Origin: Parasponia andersonii
Taxonomy: Eukaryota; Streptophyta; Magnoliopsida; Rosales; Cannabaceae
Direction: 5' to 3'
Length of the DNA: 64,000 bases
NCBI GenBank assembly: GCA_002914805.1
Contig: JXTB01000066.1
Coordinates: forward strand, 765,206-829,205
Under the pieces are notes generated by a model. That model worked only from the letters and a program-made list of their open reading frames with translations. It did not search any database and was not told where the DNA came from. Positions 34,924 through 47,700 of the stretch are shown one piece after another. The position numbers were made by a program, and so were the translations under genes. Positions within the stretch are counted from its first letter, which is position 1. Every line of letters starts with the position of its first letter.

Positions 34924-36181
34924 TTTATATTTCACGTGTAGCACTATTAGGGTTACTATATAGTTTTTTTCTCTCATGTATCTTATATATACAAGGCCCA
35001 AAATTGCTAGTTCTAGTCCAACTAGGATTGCGCTTGTTCTCCAATTTCGGCTTTGGGTGTATTTTTATAAATATATCCAACTCATGTAACTTATTTATAA
35101 AAATACTAACTTTTGTGTAGAATCATTATTTTATACAGTTTTATGAAACTAATTTCACGAATACTACCAACCAATTAATGAGCTTTGTTGAGCTAAACAA
35201 GGGACATAAAAAATCCAAATAATCTAAGCTCTAATAATATGATAAATATATAATAACTTTTATTATGATATTTATATAAATATTATTAGTAAAGGGGACA
35301 CTCCACTAAAGGTCCGATACTGCATTCTTAGATTAAATATCATGCGTTTCATACAGATTTAATCAATTAGTCTTGATTAAACGATCCATCTAGCATATTC
35401 TATACCATGTATAGGATCCTTATATGATGACGTAGTTGGATATGTGAAATTACCGTAATACCCGTCCAATACATATTTAACTTCAAATTACTATCTTTCT
35501 ATCACAGAATAATGTTATCGATAATTTTGTTCTCAATAACTATTTAGACAAAATTATCAACTAATTTACAAAATGAATACTAAGATCTTAGATTTAAGTA
35601 TTCCATGAATCTTAAAAGACCTTAAAGTGATTTTAATGTATAGTATCCTTAACTATTTGGTATTCTCGTCAATTCATAAGTCATAACCTTCAATATGCCA
35701 AACTTTGCCTCTAATTTCATAGAGACTAATCTTTTAACAAATCAAAAGGCTACAACCCATGAAAGTAAGTCAAGTCAAATATCAAGGATTAAGATCTACA
35801 TGCTAAGAGCTAGTTTGTGATAATATAAGACTTGAGTTACGGTACTCCAATTCTTAATATTACCTGGTTCAATTCAATACACGTAATTTATTTATATTGT
35901 ACTAGTGTTTCTATCATAAGTCAGACACTTCAATGATTTAAGACATATCATTCCTATTGAGATAGACAAGTACTATAATCTTTAATAAATAAAGTATTCT
36001 ATCTTTATTTACAGATTGTGAACTAATTAATTTAGACTTAGAAAAAGAAACAAGTCTCTCTATAATTAACACTTAATTATGTTTTAATCTAGCAAATATC
36101 ATAATTATATGTAATAAACAGTTGTTTATACTAAAAGAGTAAAATTAGATATCCGCTTTTTTTAGGAAAAATATCCCAACA
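34424..36181 (+). mobile_element. Solo LTR or small LTR element
   Basis: It begins TGTTAG and ends CCCAACA, with flanks TTTCT (34419-34423) and TTTCC (36182-36186), a 5-bp duplication with one mismatch. It has no coding domain. Inside are a CT microsatellite (34891-34921) and a perfect 10-bp-arm hairpin (GTAAACCCTA/TAGGGTTTAC, 34622-34651). At 1.76 kb it fits a solo LTR. No internal polypurine tract was seen. Confidence 0.55.
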
Positions 36182-36186
36182 TTTCC

Positions 36187-37262
36187 TAGTAGACCTTAGG
36201 AAATGTGCCCATCAAATTTAAGACCGAAACTTTCTACCAGAGTAAAGTTAAGAATAAGAATAAGAATATAGGCATAATCAATACACTACAAAGTTCTCGA
36301 TATTTTCTTGTAAACATTATATTTCAGTTAGTAGTTTTTAGAAAAGAATATTTTATTCATGTAAATATAAACTTTACTTATTGAGATTTCTTATTAAATT
36401 ATAAATGTGCTATAAATAATTAAAAAGACAACTAAAACATGACAATGAATAAGATGACAATAATAGTTGTAGTTGTTGTCAAGAAGGGATGGAAGAACAA
36501 CTTTGTTATATTAAAAATGTTTGATCCTGGCATTATATGCTTTTATATTATGAGACTTAAAATATGATAAATAAAAGTAATCTTTTTACTTTATTTTTTT
36601 TTAATCAAGTTTAAAATTTATCAATATTTTTCAAAGGTAAGTAGTAACATCTAACTATGTTGCCAGTAAAAGTCTTTTGATTAAAATAAAGTTTCTACTA
36701 TAAGATTGGTAATTTAGAGGGATATTATAACATATATTTTCATAATTGACATAACATCATATAGAATAATATACTAAATAGTTTTTTGGGGGAAAAAAAT
36801 ATACATAATAGTTTTTAAACTCTAAAAATTAAACACATAAGCACTTATAAGTTTTCAAAGTCATTATTTTTTAAAAGTTATATGGATGCATGTGATGTAA
36901 AATTAAGTAAATATTTTTATAATAGTTTATCAATATGAATATATATACTGAGGTATATAAGGTGAATTATACTATTACTATCCTCTGGTTTATCCAAATC
37001 ATTTTCTCTACTTGAACAGTTTTTTTTCACTTTTTATTCAAATTGAATGACATAGATGTACGCAATCATGGGTTATCGTCATCCTTATACAGGACAAGAC
37101 CTTAATATTTAATTAGTCTTTGATGGCTTTTAGCCAAATAATAATATTCTTTTATGGTTAAAAATTAAAATCTCATTATTATGAGGAAAAAAATGGATTA
37201 AATTGGTATTTGATATATATATATAAGTAATATTATGCATCAATATGTTTGTCTACGGTCTA
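36187..37262. other. AT-rich intergenic DNA with dispersed repeat
   Basis: No gene is supported. The block at about 36740-37100 resembles 10385-10790. The rest is AT-rich without recognisable features. Confidence 0.5.
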
Positions 37263-38520
37263 TTAGAGATGTTAACTTGGCCGTGTCGGGCTATACCAGG
37301 CACATTTAGCTACGGCACATTTGTGCCTCATGCTGTGCCAGCCCAGGCATGATTAGTAATCATGTCGTGTCAGCCCAGGCATAATTAGTAATTATGTCGT
37401 GTTGTGTTCGACCCATTACGTGCTTGTGCTTGTGCCATGCCTATGCTCGATTTCATACTGTTAATGTGTTATTATCGTGCTTATCTATTTTCATATCTAA
37501 TCTATTTTCTGTGCCTAATCGTACTTGTTTCTAATATTGTGCAATTTCTGTGTGCCTAATTATGCTCGTTTCCAATATTATGCTATATTCATACTAGTTG
37601 CAACCGTTTTAAGTACTATGACATTTTTATGCCTAATCGTGCTTGTTTTTTTTTGTTATCATATTATTCTTATGAATATTGCCTATTGTTTATATTATAT
37701 GTGATTTTAAACCTAATTATTTTTATTTCCAAACTCTTATTTTTTATGTTCCATAATCGTTCTCCTTATTTGTTTTTTTTTTTTCCAAATTTAGTTGTTT
37801 TAATATTATTAGATATTTTTCTTTTTAAGTAATTATGAATTTTTAATTATTATGTAATATGAAGAAATTAAAATTAAGATAACTTTTATATAAAAACCAA
37901 TCTAAATTGAAATGTTTGAATGTACGTGAGTAATGATAATTAATTTAAATTTCTATAGTTAAAGCATATTTCAACTAAATTGGCGCCTACTCAAATTATA
38001 TCAAAATATATAACTCAAAAGTTATGATTGACAAGTATTGTATCGAAACTGTATTTTTCCTTCTTAACATTTTATGGATTTTCTTATTGGATGTAAGTTT
38101 TGCTTTAATTCTTAATATCCTTAAACTCTTTGACTCAAACTTATTAACTTTTGAAACTTTTTTGCTATAAAAAAATTAGAAATTGACGTAATATTTATAA
38201 TATATATTATTTTTACTTAGAAAATATTTTAATTTTATTTTTTTCTATTTATTAAATGTATTGTATTAAAATTATGCCCAGAAAAATTAAAATAAATTTA
38301 AAATAAGTATATTTTTTGTAAATTAATTATTTTTCTTAAACTTGCATGTCGTGCTTGTTATTCATGCATGTCATACCACGTGTCGTGCATGTGTTATGCC
38401 AGTCCGAGCACGTTTACTTATTGTTTGTATCATGTCGTGTCGTGCAAAGTACGATTACTAATCATGTCGTGTTAGTTTATAATCGTGTCATGCCCGTACC
38501 AACCCATTTTGATACCACTG
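37263..38520. mobile_element. hAT-like non-autonomous element
   Basis: Both ends are rich in CATGTCGTG-like motifs. The left end has GATTAGTAATCATGTCGTG and the right end GATTACTAATCATGTCGTG, partly inverted. The right terminus, inverted, reads CAGTGGTATCAAAATGGG, which resembles hAT ends. The left terminus (TAGAGATGTTAAC) matches it only partly and no clear 8-bp duplication was found. The interior is AT-rich with no transposase. Confidence 0.45.
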
Positions 38521-39959
38521 CGATATACTACTTTTGGGTGATTATTGAGTCCCCGTACAAATCTCACATAATATGAAATTACAATTAGCCACTAACTAAT
38601 ATCGTAATTAGCCACTAAGAGATAAATGCATATGTGTGGCACTTTATAATATCTTGTAGCATTATATCTGGTTCCATTGAGAAAAATGATTAAAAGAAAA
38701 GAAACTCCTCCGGCTGGTGCATGCTCCTTGGATGCACGCGTGGAGTCCACACTTCCTTTTACACGTGACTTTGCTAAATTTATAAGCTAAAATAATGCTA
38801 TAAGACATTAGTAGTGTCCAGCACTACAATAATATATCTGATTATCATTGGATAATTTAATTAATAAATCAAATCTTACTTGAATCTCAATTGAATTATA
38901 ATAATGATTAGTTAATGACAAACTGAAACATTATTATGGTACTGAGCACTACTGGTACCCTATAACATTATTCTATATGCCATTTTATTTTTTCTTTTCT
39001 TGTTTTAAATTTCATAATTTATTATTTGCTAGGAAAATTACCAAATAATAATATTATTATTATCAACAGTTGTTTCTTTCACTCAAATTTCATAGAAAAC
39101 CCATTTTTTTAACATAAATTTAATATATTTAGTATCCTTATTAAAACAAACGAAAAACATCTTTCAAACAAAAAAAAAACAAACGAAAGAGAAATACAGA
39201 GAAGTATGGTAAGTAAGATTCTTATTTTTTTTTTTTTTGAAGAGAAGATTCTAATTATTTGGTAAATAAAGTTCTGTAAAAAGATCAGTAACTCTGATAT
39301 TATCGATCTGTATAAATATAAATTTAATTTATATATATTTATATTACACCAATTTCGAATAATTATAAGCCATAGAAAAGGTCTAAATCCTAGATATAGA
39401 GTGAAGATACTATGAATGAAGGTAGAGAAGCCGTGGAAAAACGCTGGACCACCAATTTCACTTCAAAACACTACAAAAACACCCAAAAAAAAGGAATAAA
39501 AATATGAAAATTAAAAAAAAAACTGAAATATAAATCAGAGATATCTAAACAAAAAATTAACATCATCAATAATTCCTTTATTAAATATGGATGTCATTTG
39601 AAACGTATATATGCGTTTTGGACTTTTCACAATTCTTTAGTGAAGTATGTCCCCACGGGCCACAACTAATAAATATTCAGCTCACCCCAAAAACAAAAAA
39701 ACAATAAGACAAAAAGACGAACAAACATTTCATGCAAAACAGGACAGACCAAACCAGTTTCAATATGCAAAGTAAAACAACAACCAACAAAATTCAATGA
39801 CTTTTAATCAAAATATTATGAACTAAACAAATATGAAAGAATTTGATAAAAATCTGGCAGTAAACAACTATGACAGAATTTGATGAAAATCTGGCAGTTA
39901 ATAATATTCGATATAATAAGAAGCTATTCCATGTTTATTGATGCAGTGAGATAAAGAAC
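38521..39959. other. Intergenic DNA and SYP71 3' flank
   Basis: No further gene is supported. The stretch nearest 39959 is the 3' UTR side of the SYP71-type gene. AT-rich tracts dominate the rest. Confidence 0.5.
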
Positions 39960-42437
39960 TTACTTGTATAAATAAGCTGCAATTCCCATCACTATAATTA
40001 ACAGAGTGATGTCAATGCAGAAATTTCGGCTGGACCTCAGCTGAAAGAAAGAGATAATAAGAAATCAGCAAAGAAAATCAAATGAAAAAAAAAGAAGGAA
40101 AGGTGAGAAGAATTTCTCAATCGAAACATGTCAGTAAATCTGAACTCGTATACCCGAATTACGGTCTCCTTGAGTCTAACATTGGTATTTTTAAGGTCGG
40201 AATTCGCCCTGTCAACCTAAAACAAAGCGAAACAGTCACAATGAATAGATTTAAACAATGGAATATGAAGCAAGAAAAAAGGAAGTAAAGAAATTTTTTC
40301 ACCAAAGAAAAATAGGCATGAGAATACCTTATCATCTATCTCATCCATCAAGGGCACTTGCCTGTCCAGTTCCTATAAAATAAAATATGTCTAATTAATA
40401 ATGTCAACTGACAAAACTATGGTTCTGTTCCAGTATTTTCACATCAGATATGAATCAAAAGGCTACAAGACAAACCTCATTCATGTCATGGGCCATGTCT
40501 TTTAATGTGTGCAATCCTTCTGTTATGACATCTAAATTTTCATCCTGTCAAATTCATCTCACGAGTAAGGACTCTTTTGCACCCAAAAAAAAAAAAAAAA
40601 AAAATTGTTCTCACTGGGATAAATCACCACATGACAAGGTTAAATTTATCAAAACAGAAAGAAAAGCGGAGGGGAGGGGGAAGGACCTACCTGAAGGACC
40701 ATTAGTCGTCTGCTGTATCATGTATAAATATGTAACACTATAATCTTTTCACACTGGACATATATGAGTAAAGGACGAGATACACAAAATCATTCACCCA
40801 GACCAAAATGCTTCCCACAAGAGCTATTCCCTTAACAGTGAGTTTTTACTATTAGAATTTACAGTTGTCGATTAAAGACATCCAACTACCAAGAACATCA
40901 TGCAGTACTCTATACTTTTCAGAAGGGAAAATTGGTGGAAAAAATCAATGCAAGACGGAATCTCAGCAGGCAGGGTACTTTACTACCAATACTTTACTTT
41001 TCATCCGTCATGTCAATACTTTACTACCAACAGTTTGAGAAAGGAGTGCCAGACTGGAAGCGCAAATGTCCCCAAGCTTTTGACAAAAGTGAAACTTTCT
41101 TTTTTCTTTTGAAAACATATGTAACATCAAAACTTGCCTGTTTAATTCTCCTCATTTCGTACTCCTGCCTAAACTGATCCGACTCCTTTGTTTGTTGAAA
41201 GTACTCACTGCCAAATCTCCCATCTGGGGTAAGTTTATGCACAAATTCTAGGAGTTAAGAACAACTACAGGTTACTAAGGCACCCCTACTACTACTAATA
41301 TTGGTCATAAACAACGAAAAAACGGACCGAGTATGCACATACCTCAATAGAAAAGATAAATACGAAAATTTGATGGTTTATAAACATTCCCTACCACTGA
41401 ATTTCCCTTTGTTATATCTATGGAGACTTTGGTCTATAAGCTTAGAAAAGGATTACCTGAAGTTGAATCAAATTTGATTCCTGTATAAGAAGAGGTTGAA
41501 GCTGTCCAACCTCCAGCTGGTTGAGCTGGTTGAGCCCCATTTGAAGTTCCATCTGGTATTGCTTCAATCCTCTCTTTAAGTGTCAATACCAAATCATTTC
41601 GAGCCTCAATCTCTTCTTCTGAGACCCCCTTGACCTGCACAAGATTGTAATCCAATGATTCAGAATTTGGAAACTAATAATTCAATTTGGTGTTAGAATA
41701 TAAAAGTTATCCAAATACCCAATAATGGCCACAACAGATGTAAGATTCATTGTTTTTATGTCGGGTTATGCGGAGCCTAATCAAATAGTACATTCGTCCC
41801 CGAACCGGGTCTTTTTCTTTTTCGTTTTTTTTTTTTCTACGGAAACTAACCTTTTTAAAAGCAAACCTTTGCAATTTGGGGAGTTCCTCAACCAAACGAG
41901 CCTTGGTTCGTCTAATCTCAGCATTCATAGCAACAGCAGTAGCCCTGTTCTTCTCAGTAGCCGCAGCCTCTGATTTCTTAAAAATTATGAGAAAACAAAA
42001 ATCAAACAAAATTCAGAAGAAGCCATAAAATATGGGGGGAAAAAATAATTAACAGTCGAAATTTTACTTCTCAAGTTTTTGAAGCGTGGAAAGCCAAAAC
42101 CTTGGCTTATATGAGTCATAAAAATTGCTAATTAAAACCATTTCAAATAGAACAACATAGAATCCCCCCAATACCCATTACACAAAACATAATAATCCAC
42201 AAACCCAACTGATTTTCTGACTCAAAATTCTCAGGAAACAAACAGTTGTCATTACAGAAAAATAAAATAAAACACCTGGAGGGCAGAATCGAGTTCTGCC
42301 TCAACGACGCCGTATAGACGAGCAAAGGCGTCGTCGCCATGAAGGTTATCGGCTGCCTCCTTGTGCTTGTCCACGTCATACTTGTCGTACTTCCTGCAAA
42401 TCGCGTCGACCCTCGTCACCAAATCCCTCAAACTCAT
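39960..42437 (-). CDS. SYP71: SYP71-type Qc-SNARE syntaxin, eight exons
   Basis: Predicted 269 aa. Exons on the minus strand: 42437-42276, 41976-41851, 41634-41457, 41223-41138, 40544-40476, 40372-40328, 40216-40154 and 40040-39960, all in frame. The start MSLRDLVTRVDAICRKYDKY is characteristic of the plant SYP7 family. An N-terminal helical region (to about residue 120) is followed by a linker, then a SNARE helix at about 185-243 with the zero-layer Gln at Q212 (LDRQ). A C-terminal membrane anchor lies at about 250-267 (CIDITLLIIVMGIAAYLY). SYP7 proteins are tail-anchored Qc-SNAREs of the ER/plasma membrane that act in vesicle fusion with Qa, Qb and R partners. Intron 4 uses a GC donor (CAG|GCAAGT). 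The stop directly follows YLYK, but GTAAGT overlaps it, so a further small exon is possible. Confidence 0.92.
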
Positions 42438-43109
42438 CTTCACACTCTCTCTTTCTCTTAAAAAAAAAAATGGTGGGTTTTTTTTCTGATTTTTGCGTCT
42501 AAACACTATCACAGAGACTCGAGAGTCAAAACCCAGAAGAGAGGTGCTCTCTTTCGATGGCTCCGCATGTATGTCAAAAGGGGTTGGGACGACCGTCCGG
42601 TTCGTGGAAAAGAGCATAAAACGATTATAATAAGTCTTTCGAGACGGTGACCCTCTTAGCGGAGATTTTTATGTACGTGCTTGTTTATGGTTTGGCCTCG
42701 TATGTAAAATATTTGTGTATATCTATGTGCGGGTATAGTCTAGTAACGTTCATTAATGGTTTGCCATGCACAAACCAACACGTCCTTAGAGAGAAGCTGG
42801 TATCGACATTCTCCAGATGACAAGAACAAATTTATTATACAATATATATGGACCCTGTATAGAAATAGTTTTAACTGGAGAAGATCGAGCTGTTTACTAC
42901 CTGTTTGTCGCTTTCTTTGGAAACTAGACACTGGACATATATTTCTGTCGGGTAGCGTTTGGGAGTAATACCATTAAGAATGTTTTTATGCTGTTGGAAG
43001 TTAGAAAAGTCTATAATGATTTTGTTTAAAGATTTTAGAGAACATTTTGTGAACCTAAGATTACTCTCTTTTAATATGTATCAACTTAGTTTTTTTTTCT
43101 TTTTTATAT

Positions 43110-43250
43110 AAAAAATAAAAGTGAGCTTAAAAAATCACTTTCACTTATTACAAAAAATAATAATAATAATAATAACTCACGTATTAGAGTCGAATTATAC
43201 CGACTAATACTCAATCCACGTCTCACCTACCCACTTAGTCTCGATGGCCT
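43110..43250 (-). mobile_element. SINE copy, minus strand
   Basis: On the minus strand a CTAAGTGGGTAGG A-box-like segment is followed by a B-box-like TAATTCGACTC (43187-43197), then ACGTGAGTTA as in the copy at 13390, and a TAA-repeat stretch. No target duplication was identified. Confidence 0.55.
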
Positions 43251-43865
43251 ATGTATCATCTTAAAGTTAATTGGGTTGGAAGATGTGTAGACCCATATGT
43301 ACATCTTTCATTGTGTAATACCAAAGGTATTTACTAGTTTTGATTAATTAATTATATATGTGTATATATTTATATTATAATTTGGTATTGATCTGAAACG
43401 CTCAATAAGAGTCTTTCTACCAAATAAGGTAATGAGCTTAAATTCAAGAGGTTTGTGGGTTTTTTTTTTCCTTCTATCTTTATGGTCTTTACACCTCATC
43501 ACGTATCACAAATGGCCACTTATTTCGTCCAATAAATCATCACTAGACCAAATGATGAGCAAAATTATAATTTCCCAAACATTTGTATCACAAAATACTA
43601 ATAGTCTCTGTACTTTACTTGTACCGCAAACAGTCGTTTAAGTCCTCAAACCTATCGTTAGTAAGCTAGATATTACTGTCCCTAAAGTGTTAACTAAAAT
43701 AATAGGGAAAAAGAAATAGAAATTAGTTGAAATTTTAATGAAATATAAAACTAAAGTTCCCCAGAATAAAATGGCCGCAAATCACAAATTCATATTAAAT
43801 CATTACTATTAATTGTGTTTCGCAGAATTAATAGACTTTAGTAGTACAATGATCATTAGGTAGTA

Positions 43866-43935
43866 GTATGTATTTTTCTTTAATTTATAATAAATAGAGA
43901 TTATTAGTTAAATCTCACTTTAAAAAAATAAAAAT
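43866..43935 (+). mobile_element. SINE 3' fragment
   Basis: It contains TTTATAATAAATAGAGATTA and TTAGTTAAATCTCAC, followed by an A-rich tail, matching the 3' body of the SINE at 13390. No pol III boxes remain. Confidence 0.5.
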
Positions 43936-44265
43936 GGTACAATGGTCGAGCCTTAAATAATTATGCTTGGCAAAATTAAATTGTCCGGAAGTGAAAACTT
44001 TATCCTGGTACTAAATTGGGGAATAGTATAAATGATTGAAAAAAAATAAAATAAATGAATAGAACCTTAGCCTTTCATTCTCTCTCGGAAAAAAACTTCG
44101 TCTTTTTCTACGCTTTATTTTCTTTTGATTTCTGTCATGAAGAAGATATGGCAAAAATGAGAGTATCTTATTCTACGCTTTATTTTCTTTTGATTTCTGT
44201 CATGATGAGGATATGGCAAAAATGAGAGTATCGAGAGCATAGAATGGAATGCAAATCCTATTCAA

Positions 44266-45029
44266 GTTCCCATTGATCCAATTATAAGAATACGTGCTAA
44301 GAAATTCCAAAATGTATTAAGTAAGCTAATTCAAGGAATTTGAGCTCAAGCATACATATGGAAGCTCATCGATAATGATGAACAAGAATTTTAACCCTTA
44401 ATAAGCATGATTCAAGTTCAAGAAATCTGATTTGTAAAGGAAATCTGATTTGTAAAGACTTGAATGGCAAGTCATATCTTATTTTTCTATTTTGGGTATT
44501 TAGGTGCAATTGGTAGTTTCACAAAATGGTTTTTTTGCTTGTTTCTTTTTTTTATTAGTGTGTAATATGCTGAATATTAAGGGATTAAAGTTAGAATTGA
44601 CTCCCTTTAATTGGAGCTGAATTTCTCTTAGCTATTAGGTGGTTATTTCTAACTTTCTCTTGATGGTTTGGGTAAGTTACTTTTAGACATGTTCTAGGAT
44701 TTTTTAGGCCTGAAATTTTCGTGACCTTAGTCCTAAATTTTACTCTTTTCGTTCAACAAAAATTAGACATTTTTCATTTTAATTGAGAGCAATTTCTTTT
44801 TGGTTCTTTTAGAACTATTTCAAACTTATGAAATTTCTCTGAGGCATTCATATATTGACTTATCAATCGAGTTTTCTATCCTTGATTGTAGCATCCTCCT
44901 TTATACCAAAGTTCATATCTCTTTATAGGTGTTAGATCGAGGTATTCCAATAACCAAATCTGAAAGTAAAACGATTCTAGGTATCATTCTTATTTCGGCT
45001 TTCATCATAATTTAGCGGGGTTTGTATCA
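44266..45029 (+). mobile_element. Ty3/Gypsy polyprotein end and LTR remnant
   Basis: At 44266-44400 the plus strand encodes VPIDPIIRIRAKKFQNVLSK, close to the conserved C-terminal GPITRARAKK block of Gypsy polyproteins, with stops. Downstream sequence to about 45029 ends ATTTAGCGGGGTTTGTATCA, similar to LTR ends I associate with such elements. No LTR pair or target duplication was found, so limits are approximate. Confidence 0.4.
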
Positions 45030-45719
45030 TATCATTTCTGATAGGATTTTCTCATTTTTTTCAATTCCTAGTTTTTATCCAATAATCATTTGTTAATGTT
45101 AATTTCTTTATTACTATATACTTATTGTCATATGGTTTTAGTCCTATCACTCTTAAATTTGTGTAGGTTTTATTTTGTTTTATTTTTATATATATCTTAT
45201 CCTTCTACGATTCAGGTATGAAAGATTTTTAGTACAAATGTTACATTATTTACATAAGAATTGATGGTTTAATTCGATACGCTGAAGGAAGGACCCTTGG
45301 TTGGAACTAACTGCATATTTGTTGTATATTCATTGTGAGTGTAGTAAAACTCAATTTTAGATTTAATATTAGTGATCCGAACTCTCAAGTAGAGATGGTG
45401 TATGACTTGTCACTTATTCCTTATTTCGGAAATCAAGCAGCTTATTCATGTGCCACTCATAATTTATTTTGTATTATTTTCTTTATTTTGTAATAGAAAA
45501 TTTTCTAATTATTTCTATTGTAGCAAACAATTTGTTATAATAAAGAATTTCCTTTCTTTCAAAAAAAAAAAAGGAATAATACTATTTATTTTGGAAAAAA
45601 ATGATATTTTTTCTTTTTTTTTTTGGTTGAATTAAAAGTCTTGTATAAGTTGTATTAGAATATAGGTCATTCGAGACTAGCTAACTTGCCATATATATAT
45701 ATATATAGGTTGAAAATCT

Positions 45720-45949
45720 AATAGGTATTTTTTTTTAACCTATGGGTAGGTATTTTTTTTTTAGCCATTAGACCACTATTGAATGATGATCCAAAATAGT
45801 GATCCAATAGTTATAATGAAGTGCATGAAAAGACATGCATCATTAATGCTCTTTCTCTCTCTTATTTTTTGCAATAAAAAAATGTACATACTAAATTTTT
45901 ATTAGCCAAATTGATACATATGCATAGGTTAAAAAAAAAAATACCTACT
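45720..45949. mobile_element. Fold-back MITE
   Basis: The left end AATAGGTATT plus a T tract and AACCTATG is inverted at the right end as CATAGGTT, an A tract and AATACCTACT, giving imperfect arms of about 23 bp around a 180-bp interior. No coding content was seen. The family and target duplication were not resolved. Confidence 0.5.
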
Positions 45950-47639
45950 GAATTGGTGCCCATATTCCATAATCAGTTTTGATTGATGAGTGAATGAAAG
46001 GATAGGAGAGAAAATGAGAAAAATAGAAAGGGTTGTTTGGTAGGAAGATAAAGTGAGAGGAAGAAAAAATAGGATGAAACAAAATAAGATAGGGCTCACA
46101 AATATTTTTCTTTTAAATTGGAGGAGAGAAAAGAAGAAGAAAAAAATAAAATTATATTTGCATCCTCAAATGACGTAAAGACGATCCTGATCTAAACTAA
46201 CGCCGTTAAACATCTTAAAATATGTATTTTCAGTCAAATTACATTTATCATTCCTAAAATAGACTTTACCTTGTGTACTAATTAATTAATTTTATTCAGT
46301 TCTCAATTTTAGTACCGACATAATGGCACCTCATTTTAATAAAAAATGAATATAATTCTATAATAAGGATATACTGTTCTTTCGATCCCATCAATTTGGA
46401 CTAATCTTTTAATCGTTGAATTAAAAATCAGTGCATATTTATAATATATACATTCTCCTCAAATAGAAACCCATTTTTTATATTGGAGAGGGGAAAAAAG
46501 AAAAAGAAAAAGAAACTTCTCTGGGATCCCCGTGCTTCATTCTTTATCTAAACATGGAAGAAACGACAACATGTCATTACTCTGACAAAATTGTCAAGAC
46601 AGCGTACATGAGGGAATTGACCAAGTATCAATGAAAATGCAAAAATATTTTAAGGAAAAATTTAGAAGGAAACAAAGGATGAAGATGAGGATTGCAATGC
46701 ATTGTTAGTTTTCTTTCTTTCTGTGACTTGATTGCAACCCAAATGAAGATACGAGAAATTAAAAAGGTATTTGTGTTAAAAAAAAATAATATCAATCTAA
46801 GAGAAAACAATGCAAATTCTTGGTTTACAAATAGCTTCTTCACGAATCAAACTCATATGAATTTTCGACTTTTCAACCTATTCACCCACTAAAGTTCTAT
46901 TATGATGGGTGTGATTATTTAAAATGAATTATTAAGATTATAATTGGAACGTTAAATTATTTTATATTTTATTATTTTCTCTTAAGAATAAATATATATA
47001 ATTTTTTTTAAGAAAAATGAGATGTTTTATACCATTTTGAGGTGCGAATATAGCTTTTTAGAAAAATAAATTAGCTAATAAAAATAGTAAAGTTACCCAA
47101 TTATCTTTGTATACTCACTTTTAACAAGAGTAAAGTAATTTTTTTAAAATAAATTTATTTTATTTTCTTTATTTATATCAAAAAGTATTAAAAAAAATAT
47201 TTTTTTTATTCTACATATTTTCTTTCCAACCTAATTTTTTTTTTTCCAGGCTAGGATGCATTTTGATTTTCCAGTCCTGCGTTGTGAATTAATGAAAGTT
47301 AAAAATAACAATGGCCCCTGAAATCTGTATTTTGTTCAAGTTTAGCCCCTCAACTTCTAGAAACATGTCAATTAAGCCCAAATTCTTTGCCGGATCAGTA
47401 ATGTTTTTAGCACGTGCATGTGCGTTGCTGCTGTCATATGATAAATTGGGTAAATCCATTCCCGGGAACCCAAAATAAGAAATGGAAGTTTCCAATTTCC
47501 ATCCTATTTGTCTCAAAGAATCTGACATTATTTAAAGATAGATAATTAATTAATGCATAATGATTTCTCATTTATTTTTTAATCTCGATTTTAGATTCGA
47601 ATAACGCATATTATCTTAGAAATTAGATAATAATATATA

Positions 47640-47700
47640 TTTTCTTTAAATTTGTAATAAATGAAATCATTAGTTAAATCTTATTTTTGAAAAAATAAAA
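47640..47700 (+). mobile_element. SINE 3' fragment
   Basis: It contains TTGTAATAAATGAAATCATT followed by AGTTAAATC, again the 3' body of the SINE family. Short and degraded. Confidence 0.4.

Larger units (their letters stand above)
42438..44265. other. SYP71 5' flank and repeat-rich intergenic DNA
   Basis: The 5' UTR and promoter of the SYP71-type gene should lie at about 42440-42800. Beyond them there is no gene. A SINE copy lies at 43110-43250 and a SINE 3' fragment at 43866-43935. A 65-bp tandem duplication (44107-44167 and 44172-44232) carries TCTACGCTTTATTTTC. Confidence 0.5.

Noticed and set aside
34424..36181. Complete autonomous retrotransposon
   Set aside because: No coding domains, primer site or second LTR. 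Solo LTR is more economical.
42740..42968. Overlapping 60-70 codon frames upstream of SYP71
   Set aside because: No homology recognised on either strand, no splice context, likely chance frames in promoter DNA.
47289..47528. 79-codon minus-strand frame
   Set aside because: No recognisable domain. The sequence resembles non-coding repeat phrases rather than an exon.
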